Part shown: piece after piece, positions 1-8,022 of the stretch
Position numbering within the stretch: the stretch's first letter is position 1
Layout: every line of letters starts with the position of its first letter
Assembly: GCA_002718915.1 (NCBI GenBank)
Contig: PBGF01000015.1
Span: forward strand, 15,153-51,542
Length of the DNA stretch: 36,390 bases
Reading direction: 5' to 3'
Origin: Methanobacteriota archaeon
GTDB lineage: Archaea > Thermoplasmatota > Poseidoniia > MGIII > CG-Epi1
Made by a program: the position numbers and the translations under genes
The notes under the pieces: model-generated
The model's input: only the letters and a program-made list of their open reading frames with translations
The model's database searches: none
Told to the model about the DNA's origin: nothing

Positions 1-1856
1 CTTTAACTGGTTTGAAACCAGGAGAATCTGGCGAATTATCATTTACAATAACTAATGAAGGTAACGGTCTTGATACTTACACCATAGGATATAACGGAAT
101 ATGGGCTACAGGAGTATCATCAACTACAGAAACTCTAGGTTCAGGTAGTTCTATTACATTAACAGTAGATGTAGCAATTCCAGCAAATGTAGCTAGTGGA
201 GCATCTTCAGTTGTTGGATTGTCAGCTTCAGGTTCAATGGACACTGGCGCTAGTGATTCATATGATGTAGTAGTTGCTTCAACAACTCGTTCATTAACAA
301 TTACTGGACCGGATGCATATACTTTCAATGAAGGCACAGTAGGTCAAGGAACAGCTACAATTCAAAACAATGGAGTTTCTACAACTTTTATCGTGACATC
401 AATGTCAGATTCAGTTAATTTTGAAACATCATCATATGTAGTTGTTGGAGGTGCAACTCAAGAAATCAGTTTCAGTATAATGGCCTCAGCTAGTGGAGAT
501 CAATCATTTACCATTTCAGATAATGTTGATTTCAACTCTGCTACACACACTTTTACCTTAACAGCTAGGACTTTCAGCACAGATATGAGCTCTTGGGGTC
601 TTGCAGAATGTAGCAATGATGGTGTTACTTGTACATATGATGAAGACTCATGGGATGGTTCAGCATACACTAACGCAGGTACATGGACTACAAGTATGGT
701 ATATGTCGATGAGAATGCTCAAAGTGGTACACACTCATTTGATACTACAATAGCTAATACTAATCCAACAGTTGCAACACCGTCATTGAGTAATCCAGTA
801 CAAGGTACAAAACATTTCTTTTCCTTTACAATACCAACAGATTCAGACGGTACAGTTACTCATTTTGTTGTTAAGTTTGGTGATGGGGAAGAACAAACTT
901 TCCAAGCTTCAGATTTCAGTGGACAGACAGTTACAGCAACACATACTTATTCAGAATCAGGTAACTTTAATGTTGTTGCAACAGCATATGACAATTCAGG
1001 AGGCAGTACTGAACAAACAGTAGCAGTTTCCGTTGGCGACGAAATGGTAACATTGGAGAAAGGTTATACTTACAACCTAGTTGCTTTACTTGGATTTTTC
1101 TTGTTAGGAACAATCTTATCAGGAACAGCATTCAAGATGCAACAAGGTGAAATAGCAGGTGACGAAGAAATGAACGAAAGAGACCGACAAAGACTAGAGA
1201 GTGTAGAGCGCCGCATGGAAAGTTTATCAGAGCGTGAAGAACTTATGGAAGTCTCCGCTTATGATGCATCCCGTGCAGCGACAAAATTGGAAGAGCACAT
1301 TACAGCTTTCAATAGCATACTGGTAAAAGCCCAGGAAATAGCTGCAGAAGATAAACTCAAAGAGCTAGAGGCTGCTGAAGAAGCACGCCAAAAGAAGGAT
1401 GAGGAAATGCAACTTGACTTGGAAGATCCAGATATAGAAATGGTTGCAGAAAGATTCCATGAATCTTTAGCACGCTTAGTTGCAGCACGTGATGACTTAT
1501 CAAAAATTGAAAAGCATCTTGCACGTATTCTAAAAATGGAACGTGATGAGCAATTAGAGAAGCTAACTGAAATGACAGAATCTTATGAAACAACTAAACG
1601 TAAAATTGATGCTTTAGAATCATCAAAGGAAGCCAGAGATGCAGCAGCAGTTGAGAATAACATTATGAATATGTTGAGTGCAGCAGCATCAGGCGGTTCA
1701 ATGAACGACGCAGATTTCGGAGATTTCGGAGACTTTGGCGGAGATGATGATGAATACGAAGTTGAGATTTATGAAGATGAAGATGGTTCATTCTATTACA
1801 TAGATCCAGACACAGGTGAAGAAGTTCCTTGTGACGAAGACGGCAATGCCTTATAG
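1..1856 (+). CDS. Surface-anchored PKD/NEW3-type protein with cytoplasmic coiled coil (5' partial)
   Basis: The reading frame is open to the left edge of the window, so the N-terminus is missing; the TTG at 12 is probably internal. The visible protein begins with beta-rich domains (about residues 1-190) of the kind called NEW3/CARDB, with motifs such as 'FTITNEGNGLDTY'. A PKD-like domain follows at about 250-343, with 'VVKFGDGEEQTF' and 'ATHTYSESGNFNVVATAYD'. One membrane helix lies at about 352-375. After it comes a charged coiled coil of roughly 180 residues, then a 'FGDFGDFGG' repeat and a very acidic tail containing 'FYYIDPDTGEEV'. The beta domains should be outside the cell and the coiled coil inside. 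The exact role is unknown; a link between envelope and cytoplasm is inference. The downstream MptE gene starts 28 nt later on the same strand. Confidence 0.8.
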   Translation, partial: LTGLKPGESGELSFTITNEGNGLDTYTIGYNGIWATGVSSTTETLGSGSSITLTVDVAIPANVASGASSVVGLSASGSMDTGASDSYDVVVASTTRSLTITGPDAYTFNEGTVGQGTATIQNNGVSTTFIVTSMSDSVNFETSSYVVVGGATQEISFSIMASASGDQSFTISDNVDFNSATHTFTLTARTFSTDMSSWGLAECSNDGVTCTYDEDSWDGSAYTNAGTWTTSMVYVDENAQSGTHSFDTTIANTNPTVATPSLSNPVQGTKHFFSFTIPTDSDGTVTHFVVKFGDGEEQTFQASDFSGQTVTATHTYSESGNFNVVATAYDNSGGSTEQTVAVSVGDEMVTLEKGYTYNLVALLGFFLLGTILSGTAFKMQQGEIAGDEEMNERDRQRLESVERRMESLSEREELMEVSAYDASRAATKLEEHITAFNSILVKAQEIAAEDKLKELEAAEEARQKKDEEMQLDLEDPDIEMVAERFHESLARLVAARDDLSKIEKHLARILKMERDEQLEKLTEMTESYETTKRKIDALESSKEARDAAAVENNIMNMLSAAASGGSMNDADFGDFGDFGGDDDEYEVEIYEDEDGSFYYIDPDTGEEVPCDEDGNAL

Positions 1857-1884
1857 GCGCGATTCTAAGATTAATTAGATTCAG

Positions 1885-2526
1885 TTGTCTTTCCGCATAG
1901 ACTGGTGGTGGCCTTTCCAAGAGGAAATAAACTCCCAGTTTGGTTTTTCAAAATCTAGAGAGAAAGTTTCGTCACGTTTGATTTCTAGGTTGTATAAGCC
2001 TAAAGGAAATTTATCAAAGTTATTACTAAATAATACAGTAACCATAGTTGGTGCTGGAATAACAGAAAATGAAATAATTCCTGAAGGTGTATTAATTGCC
2101 GCAGATGGGGCTGTTTCAGCATGTCTTAAAAGAAACTTAATTCCAGATGTAGTAGTTACCGATTTAGATGGCTACTTGCCAGATATAGTCATGGCAAATA
2201 AAAAGGGTTCAGAAGTAATAGTACATGGACATGGTGATAATTTATCTAGGTTGTTTGAGTTTTCTACTAAGATTCATCCGATAAGTTTGACAACTACTTA
2301 TCCTTCAAATAATACTGACTGCTGGGGAGGATTTACAGATGGAGACAGATCACTTATGATGTCTCTTAGCTTAGGTGCAGATTTTGTTAATTTGGTAGGC
2401 TTTAATTTTGAAAAACTTGGAGAATACACCGGTAATTTTAGTTTTAAGAAACTTCAGAAATTATCATGGGCACGCAAAATAGTCAATAAATGTAAAGAAG
2501 AAACGGATAAAGTTAAGATTCTTTAA
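1885..2526 (+). CDS. mptE: 6-hydroxymethylpterin diphosphokinase, MptE-like (DUF115)
   Basis: This 213-aa protein matches the archaeal DUF115/MptE family, which transfers diphosphate from ATP to 6-hydroxymethyl-7,8-dihydropterin in archaeal pterin (folate or tetrahydromethanopterin) synthesis. Family motifs are visible: 'VTIVGAGITENE', 'AADGAVSACL' followed by 'PDVVVTDLDG', 'VIVHGHGDN', and 'GGFTDGDRSLMMSLSLGAD' with 'LVGFNFEKLGEYTG'. Length is normal. The start is a TTG with no obvious ribosome binding site, and no TATA box sits at the usual distance, so co-transcription with the upstream surface protein is likely. Its stop codon overlaps that of the convergent ABC ATPase in the shared bases TTAA. 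Confidence 0.8.
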   Translation: MSFRIDWWWPFQEEINSQFGFSKSREKVSSRLISRLYKPKGNLSKLLLNNTVTIVGAGITENEIIPEGVLIAADGAVSACLKRNLIPDVVVTDLDGYLPDIVMANKKGSEVIVHGHGDNLSRLFEFSTKIHPISLTTTYPSNNTDCWGGFTDGDRSLMMSLSLGADFVNLVGFNFEKLGEYTGNFSFKKLQKLSWARKIVNKCKEETDKVKIL

Positions 2527-3239
2527 TCACCAATAAGTCTAATGAATGCATCTTCTAGATTATTGGTTCTAGTACTAGCCAGTACTTCTTGTATTGTGCC
2601 TACAGCTAATAATTGTCCATTATCTATGATTGCAATTTTTGTACACAAACTTTCAGCCATTTCAATAATATGTGTTGAAAGTAAGACAGTTCTACCATTA
2701 GCTGCAAGATTCTTAATCCAATCTTTGAGTAATTTAGTATACCTTGGATCTAATCCGCTTGCAGGTTCATCCAGCAATACCATTTCAGGATCATGAATCA
2801 AGGTCATGGCAATAGCTATTTTTTGTCTCATACCTTTAGAGTATGTTCCCACTTCTTGGTAAATTTGTTCATCTAAACCTAATGTTTTAGCATAATAAGA
2901 TACTCTTTGCTTGATCATGTCAGCAGATAATTTTCTTAATTTCCCAATTAATTCTAAGCATTCAGCTCCAGTGAGTTTATCATAAAGTAGTGGATTTTCA
3001 GGAAGATAACCCATTATTGACTTTGCTTTTAATGGAGTTCTTTGCAAATCTATGCCACCTATAGTTATACTTCCTTTACTTGGCTTTAGCAATCCACAAA
3101 GCATCTTTATTGTTGTAGATTTTCCAGCACCATTTGTTCCTAATAATCCAAAGACTTCACCTTTTTCTACACTGAAAGTAATTTCTTTTGCCGCAGGTTT
3201 ACCACTGTAATATTTTGTTAGCCCTGCAACTCTAATCAT
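2523..3239 (-). CDS. ABC transporter ATP-binding protein
   Basis: A 238-aa ABC-type ATPase. Walker A is 'GTNGAGKST' (about residues 34-42), the signature motif is 'YSKGMRQKIAIAMTL', Walker B is 'MVLLDEPASGLDP', and the H-loop is 'LLSTHIIEMAE'. It resembles the CcmA/DrrA/NatA branch, whose members pair with a separate ABC-2 type permease. No permease gene lies nearby, so the substrate is unknown. A longer frame runs to 3347, but the first 36 codons do not look like ABC sequence. The ATG at 3239 opens directly into 'MIRVAGLTKYYSG' and has a TATA-like TTAATTTTTAA about 26 nt upstream, so I chose it. Confidence 0.85.
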   Translation of the reverse strand: MIRVAGLTKYYSGKPAAKEITFSVEKGEVFGLLGTNGAGKSTTIKMLCGLLKPSKGSITIGGIDLQRTPLKAKSIMGYLPENPLLYDKLTGAECLELIGKLRKLSADMIKQRVSYYAKTLGLDEQIYQEVGTYSKGMRQKIAIAMTLIHDPEMVLLDEPASGLDPRYTKLLKDWIKNLAANGRTVLLSTHIIEMAESLCTKIAIIDNGQLLAVGTIQEVLASTRTNNLEDAFIRLIGD

Positions 3240-3253
3240 TACCCGTGAAAGAC

Positions 3254-3275
3254 ACCTTAACTTAAAAATTAAGGT
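3254..3275 (-). promoter_or_regulatory. TATA-like box inside an inverted repeat (ABC ATPase promoter)
   Basis: ACCTTAA (3254-3260) and TTAAGGT (3269-3275) form a perfect 7-bp inverted repeat with an 8-nt spacer. The AT-rich centre (3262-3272) lies about 26 nt from the ATG at 3239, the expected TATA position for a leaderless archaeal mRNA. The repeat could be an operator for a dimeric regulator; that is inference. Confidence 0.45.
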
Positions 3276-3283
3276 AAGATGCG

Positions 3284-3298
3284 TTTTAATTATATATG
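3284..3298 (+). promoter_or_regulatory. TATA-like box upstream of the Toprim gene
   Basis: TTTTAATTATATATG is a strong TATA-like stretch about 43 nt before the ATG at 3334. If used, it implies a short leader of roughly 15-20 nt rather than a leaderless mRNA. Confidence 0.4.
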
Positions 3299-3333
3299 AC
3301 ATCATAGTGTGAAAAAAGTAAGGTATTGCAATA

Positions 3334-3729
3334 ATGAAGCTCAGCAAAGATAAACGTTTTATTGATTTTCAGAATCTTTTGAGTGCTTTGCGATTAGATA
3401 ATTTTCCTATAGTAGTTGAGGGGAAAAGAGATACTATAGCTTTACGAAAATTACAAATTAGAAATCCAATTATAGAGCTTAATGATGGTACATCAGTATT
3501 GACTACAGTTGAGCGTATTTTCCAAGATTCTGGGGCCTCAAGTGAATTTATTATTATGACAGATTGGGACAAAACAGGAAATAAATTAGCTAAGCAATTA
3601 ATTTTGTATGGCGAAGCTTCAGATCTAAAGCCAAACGATGACTTTAGACGTAAGCTTTCAAAATTTACAGATAAAGAGATATCATGTGTAGAAGAACTTG
3701 CTACATTTGCGCATAGTCTTGGTAAGTAG
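3334..3729 (+). CDS. Small Toprim-domain protein
   Basis: A 131-aa protein consisting almost entirely of one Toprim fold, the metal-dependent nucleotidyl-transfer or hydrolysis domain found in DnaG primase, topoisomerases and RNase M5. The conserved glutamate is in 'VVEGKRDTIAL' (about residues 27-37) and the DxD metal motif is in 'IIMTDWDKTGN' (about 72-82). Stand-alone small Toprim proteins are common in archaea. The sequence does not reveal whether this one acts on RNA or DNA. It is divergent from the ABC ATPase and is followed by the aminotransferase, which has its own TATA-like box after the Toprim stop. Confidence 0.75.
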   Translation: MKLSKDKRFIDFQNLLSALRLDNFPIVVEGKRDTIALRKLQIRNPIIELNDGTSVLTTVERIFQDSGASSEFIIMTDWDKTGNKLAKQLILYGEASDLKPNDDFRRKLSKFTDKEISCVEELATFAHSLGK

Positions 3730-3739
3730 GCCCTCTCCC

Positions 3740-3748
3740 TTTAATAAT
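3740..3748 (+). promoter_or_regulatory. TATA-like box for the aminotransferase
   Basis: TTTAATAAT is centred 26 nt before the ATG at 3770. It supports a leaderless mRNA and supports 3770, rather than the upstream in-frame ATG at 3698, as the start. Confidence 0.5.
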
Positions 3749-3769
3749 CCATATCTGTTCAGAAAGATA

Positions 3770-5302
3770 ATGCAAGTTCTAAGCAATAAAAAGGAAGATA
3801 GCAAGGATGACAATTCAAGTTATCTTTCTAAGCTACAAGAAATAAGAGAGAATAGTGGAAAAGCTGATACTACTGGCCTTTTGGACTCTGAAATATTGTT
3901 TTTCCTTGCATCAGATTCAAGCCTTAAGAAAGCAATTACACAAGCCTTCGATTATCATTTATCACTTAGGCAATTAGTAGGCGACGAGATAATCATGAAA
4001 TCGGAAGCGTCATTGGTAGAATATGTACAGGAAGGTTTTGTAAATTTTTATGCTCCAGCTACCATTAACCCTTATATTGCTATTGGAGCTCAAGGTCCTT
4101 GGATAATTTCATCTCATGGAGCTGTAATACATGACAATGGTGGTTACGGTATGTTGGGTTCAGGACATAGCCCAGAAAATGTTATTTCTTCTATGTCTAA
4201 AAATTGGGTTATGGCCAATGTAATGACGCCTTCATTTTCACAACAAAGATTTGTAGATGCATTAAATAGGGAGTTAGGGCACACAAGAGGTTCTTGTCCA
4301 TTTGATAGATATATCTGCGTTAACAGTGGTTCTGAATCTGTGTCAGTTAGTCTTAGAATTGCAGATGTTAATTCCAATGTTCATACTTCTCCAGGAGGAA
4401 AGCATGAAGGAAAAGAAATAAAATTATTGGCAATTGAACAGGGTTTTCATGGACGAACGGATAGGCCGGCTCAATTATCACACTCATGTAAAGACGGCTA
4501 TGATAAAAATTTAGCATCATTTAGAGATAGAGATAATTTGTATTTAGTTCCTCCAAATGATATAGATGCTTTAAGAAAGATATATGACCATGCTGAGAAA
4601 AGTAATGTTTTTATTGAGCTAATGGCAATTGAGCCCGTTCAAGGAGAAGGCAATCCTGGTCAATGCATTACTAGAGAATTTTATGATGAAGCAAGAAAAT
4701 TGACTAATGCACATGATTCATTACTACTAATAGACTCAATTCAAGCTGGCTTTAGAGGTCAAGGTTGTCTTTCAATTATTGATTACGAAGGTTTTGAGGA
4801 CTGTGAGGCACCAGATCTTGAAACTTGGTCCAAAGCACTTAATGCAGGTCAGTATCCGCTATCCGTTCTCGGAATGAATTCAAGAGCTTCAAAATTATAT
4901 GTCAATGGAATTTATGGAAATACAATGACAACCAATCCTCGTGCACTCGAGACTGCAGTAAGTGTGTTAGAAAGTATCACTCCTGAATTGCGGTCAAACA
5001 TTAAGGAGAGGGGGAAAGAATTTGTTTTTAAATTGAATGAACTTATGGCTGAGTTTCCTAATGAAGTTCTTAAAGTTCAAGGAACTGGATTGTTGTGTAG
5101 TGCAGAATTAAGGCCTGAAATCCCAGTTGTTGGTTTTACAGGTATGGAACCTTGGTGCCGTAGAAGAGGACTTGGAGTGATTCATGGTGGAACAAATGCT
5201 TTAAGGTTTACATCACATTTTAGTATAACTTCCGAGGAAATTGACTTAATAATTAAAATAGTAAGAGAAGGAATTATTGATTTTCGAGATTCCTTAAATT
5301 AA
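3770..5302 (+). CDS. Class III (PLP-dependent) aminotransferase
   Basis: A 510-aa fold-type I aminotransferase of class III, the group that includes GABA, lysine-epsilon and ornithine aminotransferases. Visible landmarks are the glycine-rich cofactor segment 'YICVNSGSESVSVSLRIAD', 'GFHGRTDRPAQLSH', 'AIEPVQGEGNPGQ', the pyridine-N aspartate in 'LLIDSIQAGFRGQG', and the Schiff-base lysine in 'ETWSKALNAGQYPLSVLG'. The usual 'DE.Q.G' reads 'DSIQAG' here. The protein is longer than a typical 430-450-aa member because of an N-terminal extension of about 60 residues. The substrate cannot be assigned from sequence. Its stop directly abuts the stop of the convergent hutH gene. A frame continuing upstream to 3698 overlaps the Toprim gene and was rejected. 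Confidence 0.8.
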   Translation: MQVLSNKKEDSKDDNSSYLSKLQEIRENSGKADTTGLLDSEILFFLASDSSLKKAITQAFDYHLSLRQLVGDEIIMKSEASLVEYVQEGFVNFYAPATINPYIAIGAQGPWIISSHGAVIHDNGGYGMLGSGHSPENVISSMSKNWVMANVMTPSFSQQRFVDALNRELGHTRGSCPFDRYICVNSGSESVSVSLRIADVNSNVHTSPGGKHEGKEIKLLAIEQGFHGRTDRPAQLSHSCKDGYDKNLASFRDRDNLYLVPPNDIDALRKIYDHAEKSNVFIELMAIEPVQGEGNPGQCITREFYDEARKLTNAHDSLLLIDSIQAGFRGQGCLSIIDYEGFEDCEAPDLETWSKALNAGQYPLSVLGMNSRASKLYVNGIYGNTMTTNPRALETAVSVLESITPELRSNIKERGKEFVFKLNELMAEFPNEVLKVQGTGLLCSAELRPEIPVVGFTGMEPWCRRRGLGVIHGGTNALRFTSHFSITSEEIDLIIKIVREGIIDFRDSLN

Positions 5303-6823
5303 TTATAAATCAATATTTAATTTGTTTTCAATTTCGTTAATTATTCGTTCAGATTTCAAAATTTCAACCATTTTATTGTGATCGTTATAAAGTGGCCGGT
5401 CTTCATCTAAATAGGCTATATTTTCTCTTATAATTTTATGTGCAATAGAAGTGCCTTTTCCCATACCTTTCTTTCTCATATCAAGTGCTTGGGCAGCGGC
5501 CATCATTTCAATAGCTAAAACTCCATAACAATTATCCAATATTTGTCTTGTTTTTTGAGAGGTGGTTAATCCCATTGAAACAAAATCTTCTTGATCTGCT
5601 GCAGCAGGAATAGATTGATTAGCTGCAGGATGAGACAAAATTCTAGTTTCAGCAATTAATGCATCGGCAGTATATTGAGAAAGCATCATGCCTGAATGCA
5701 ACCCTGGCTTTTCAGCCAAAAACGGAGGTAGCCCTACAGATAATGCAGGATTTGTTAACCGATTCATTCTTCTTTCAGATAAAACTGCAACCATACTTAG
5801 TCCAGTTCCTATCATTTCCATTGGAAGCGCGATAGGACTTCCTTGAAAGTTAGCGCCAGTTAGAACATCTTTTTCTTTTGTTAAGAAAATAGGATTGTCT
5901 CCAACACCATTTAGTTCAATTTCTACTTGACTTACTGCATAATCAATAGAATCTCTCAAAGTTCCAGCCACTTGTGGAGTTGATCTCATAGAATAAGCAT
6001 CTTGTACTTTTTTTCCTCCACTAAATAATATTTCAGATTCTTCTGTTAATAAATTCAAATTATTAGCTATTTTTTGAGAACCATTAAATCCTCTCAATTC
6101 ATGTATTCTTTTATCATAAGGTTTCATATTTGCCATTAGAGCTTCTAAAGTCATAGCTGCAGCAATATCATGTAATTTCATCCATTTTTTTGCATCATAT
6201 AATGTAATTGCAGCTAGTGCGGTCAGAACATTGCTTCCGTTAATTAGAGCTAGACCATCTCTAGCTTCAAGTTCAAGTGGTTCTAATCCAATTTTCTTTA
6301 AGGCATCCTTTGAATCTACAATTTCATCATCAACAATCATTTCGCCTTCTCCCATGAGTGATAAAGCAATTTGTGACATTGGAGATAAATCACCACAAGC
6401 ACCTACTGAACCTTTCTCACATACTACGGGTGTCAAATCGTGATTAAGTACTTCAATTAAGTATTCAGTTATTTCTTTTCTTCCTCCAGAGTGTCCTTTT
6501 GAGTGTACATTAATTCGTCCGCACATAGCTCCTCTAACTATCTCTCTAGCCATCGGTTTTCCGATTCCAGCAGCATGTGAATAGATTAATAATTTTTGAA
6601 ATTCTTTAGTTTGATTAGGGTTTAGAGTTACTTCGGAAAATTCTCCAATACCGGTAGTTATTCCGTACATAATTTCATGATTATCTATTTTTTCTTCAAG
6701 CATCCTTCTGCAAGAATTAATTTTTTCCCATGATTTCTTAGATACTGAAATACTAGTTTTTTTTCTAGCCACTTCAACTACCTTATCAATCGTTAAAGAT
6801 TTGCCATCAATTACTACGGACAT
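5303..6823 (-). CDS. hutH: Histidine ammonia-lyase (aromatic amino acid lyase family)
   Basis: A 506-aa enzyme expected to remove ammonia from L-histidine to give urocanate, using an MIO prosthetic group. HAL-type motifs are present: 'YGITTGIGEF' with the catalytic tyrosine, 'SHAAGIGKPM' with the His of the HAL selectivity pair, 'ALINGSNVLTALAA', 'QDAYSMRSTPQVAG', 'GANFQGSPIALP' and 'QEDFVSMG' with the HAL glutamate. The MIO triad reads Ala-Cys-Gly ('GSVGACGDLSP', Cys143) instead of Ala-Ser-Gly. No hutU, hutI or hutG is in the window, so a full degradation pathway is not shown. I chose the ATG at 6823 over a TTG at 6832 because a TATA-like box lies 25 nt upstream of the ATG. Confidence 0.87.
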   Translation of the reverse strand: MSVVIDGKSLTIDKVVEVARKKTSISVSKKSWEKINSCRRMLEEKIDNHEIMYGITTGIGEFSEVTLNPNQTKEFQKLLIYSHAAGIGKPMAREIVRGAMCGRINVHSKGHSGGRKEITEYLIEVLNHDLTPVVCEKGSVGACGDLSPMSQIALSLMGEGEMIVDDEIVDSKDALKKIGLEPLELEARDGLALINGSNVLTALAAITLYDAKKWMKLHDIAAAMTLEALMANMKPYDKRIHELRGFNGSQKIANNLNLLTEESEILFSGGKKVQDAYSMRSTPQVAGTLRDSIDYAVSQVEIELNGVGDNPIFLTKEKDVLTGANFQGSPIALPMEMIGTGLSMVAVLSERRMNRLTNPALSVGLPPFLAEKPGLHSGMMLSQYTADALIAETRILSHPAANQSIPAAADQEDFVSMGLTTSQKTRQILDNCYGVLAIEMMAAAQALDMRKKGMGKGTSIAHKIIRENIAYLDEDRPLYNDHNKMVEILKSERIINEIENKLNIDL

Positions 6824-6843
6824 TCTTGACAAGATATTAGTAC

Positions 6844-6853
6844 TTAAATAAAA
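6844..6853 (-). promoter_or_regulatory. TATA-like box for hutH
   Basis: TTTTATTTAA (minus strand) is centred about 25.5 nt upstream of the hutH ATG, as expected for leaderless transcription. Confidence 0.5.
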
Positions 6854-6897
6854 TTCACTGTCCCTCTACTTTTTTTACAACCGGCTTATGCTAAATT

Positions 6898-8022
6898 GTG
6901 AGTAACAGTATAAAATCACAGCTTAAAACGTTGAAATTAGAAGCAAATTCGTACAAAAAATTGGGAGATTTTGCTAAAGCTGAAAAAAATATCTTAAAAG
7001 GATTGGAACTAAGACCAGACGATAATAGTTTTAATCATGAACTAGCTAAGATTTATTTTAAAAACAAAAGATATAATAAATGCCTTCAATTATTATTGAC
7101 CCTATCTAAGAGGATAAAGCATCGCCAAATTCTTTTCAAGGATATTGCGATGTGTTATTATAAAATGAATAAATTAGAAGAGTCTCTAGAGGCAGTGCAA
7201 GTTTCATTGTCTGATAATCCAGACAATATTTCTTCACTGTACGTGGAAGGATTGATTTACAAAGAATTAGGAGATTTTGAAAAATCAATTTCATCATTTA
7301 CCAAGTTATTAAGTTTAGATTCAAATAATAGAGATGCATTATATCAATTAGGTAAACTTCACCATCAAAAAGGGAAATATAGAGAAGCTTTAGAATCGTT
7401 TGACAAAGTTTTAGAATTTAGACCTAGAGACAATGAAGTTTTGAAGGCAAAGGGTATTTCACATGATGAGTTAGATGAATATAAAGAAGCTTCAGAAGCC
7501 TTGAAGAAAAGTATAGATGTAGACGATGAAATTATTTTTAATGATAGAGGTGTTGCACTTAGTAGATTAGGATATAATCACAAAGCCATTGATAGCTATC
7601 GCAGAGCACTTGCTTCTAATCCAAAATATTCCATTTGTTGGTTCAATCTTGGCAAAGCACTTTTTAGAGTTGGAGATCTAAAAGATGCCCTTACAGCATT
7701 TCAAACATCAACAGAACTTAATCCAAATAATAGAAGTGCTTGGAACAATAGAGGAGTTACTTTGAGACAATTAAATAGATTAGAAGAATCTCTTGATTGT
7801 TACGAAAGAGCTTTAGCTTTAAAGAAGGAATATGCTTGGGCTTGGCACAACAAAGGTTATGCGTTGGAATTGTTAGATAGGCCACGTGAAGCGCTTGAAA
7901 GCTATGAAACTACATTAAATTACAAACCATCCTCAAATGAACATGGGGGGACAGAATGGGAAAAATTAAAAAAAGATACAGAAGACGCTATTGAAAGATT
8001 AAACAAAGTTATTGGTGAATAA
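6898..8022 (+). CDS. TPR-repeat protein
   Basis: A 374-aa soluble protein built almost wholly of tetratricopeptide repeats, about ten 34-residue units. The clearest are from about residue 200 on, for example 'AWNNRGVTLRQLNRLEESL' and 'AWHNKGYALELLDRPREAL'. There is no signal peptide or membrane helix, so it should be cytoplasmic. TPR arrays bind other proteins and no enzymatic domain is seen. The start is GTG; the DNA 26 nt upstream is a T-run rather than a clean TATA box. Its TAA overlaps the ATG of the next TPR gene by one base (TAATG), so the two are almost certainly translated together. Partners are unknown. Confidence 0.8.
   Translation: MSNSIKSQLKTLKLEANSYKKLGDFAKAEKNILKGLELRPDDNSFNHELAKIYFKNKRYNKCLQLLLTLSKRIKHRQILFKDIAMCYYKMNKLEESLEAVQVSLSDNPDNISSLYVEGLIYKELGDFEKSISSFTKLLSLDSNNRDALYQLGKLHHQKGKYREALESFDKVLEFRPRDNEVLKAKGISHDELDEYKEASEALKKSIDVDDEIIFNDRGVALSRLGYNHKAIDSYRRALASNPKYSICWFNLGKALFRVGDLKDALTAFQTSTELNPNNRSAWNNRGVTLRQLNRLEESLDCYERALALKKEYAWAWHNKGYALELLDRPREALESYETTLNYKPSSNEHGGTEWEKLKKDTEDAIERLNKVIGE

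Noticed and set aside
3240-3347. Extension of the ABC ATPase by 36 codons upstream
   Set aside because: The extra residues are hydrophobic and unlike ABC proteins, they cover the likely promoter, and the ATG at 3239 starts the canonical fold.
3698-3769. Upstream ATG for the aminotransferase overlapping the Toprim gene
   Set aside because: The extra 24 residues look random, and a TATA-like box lies exactly 26 nt before the ATG at 3770.
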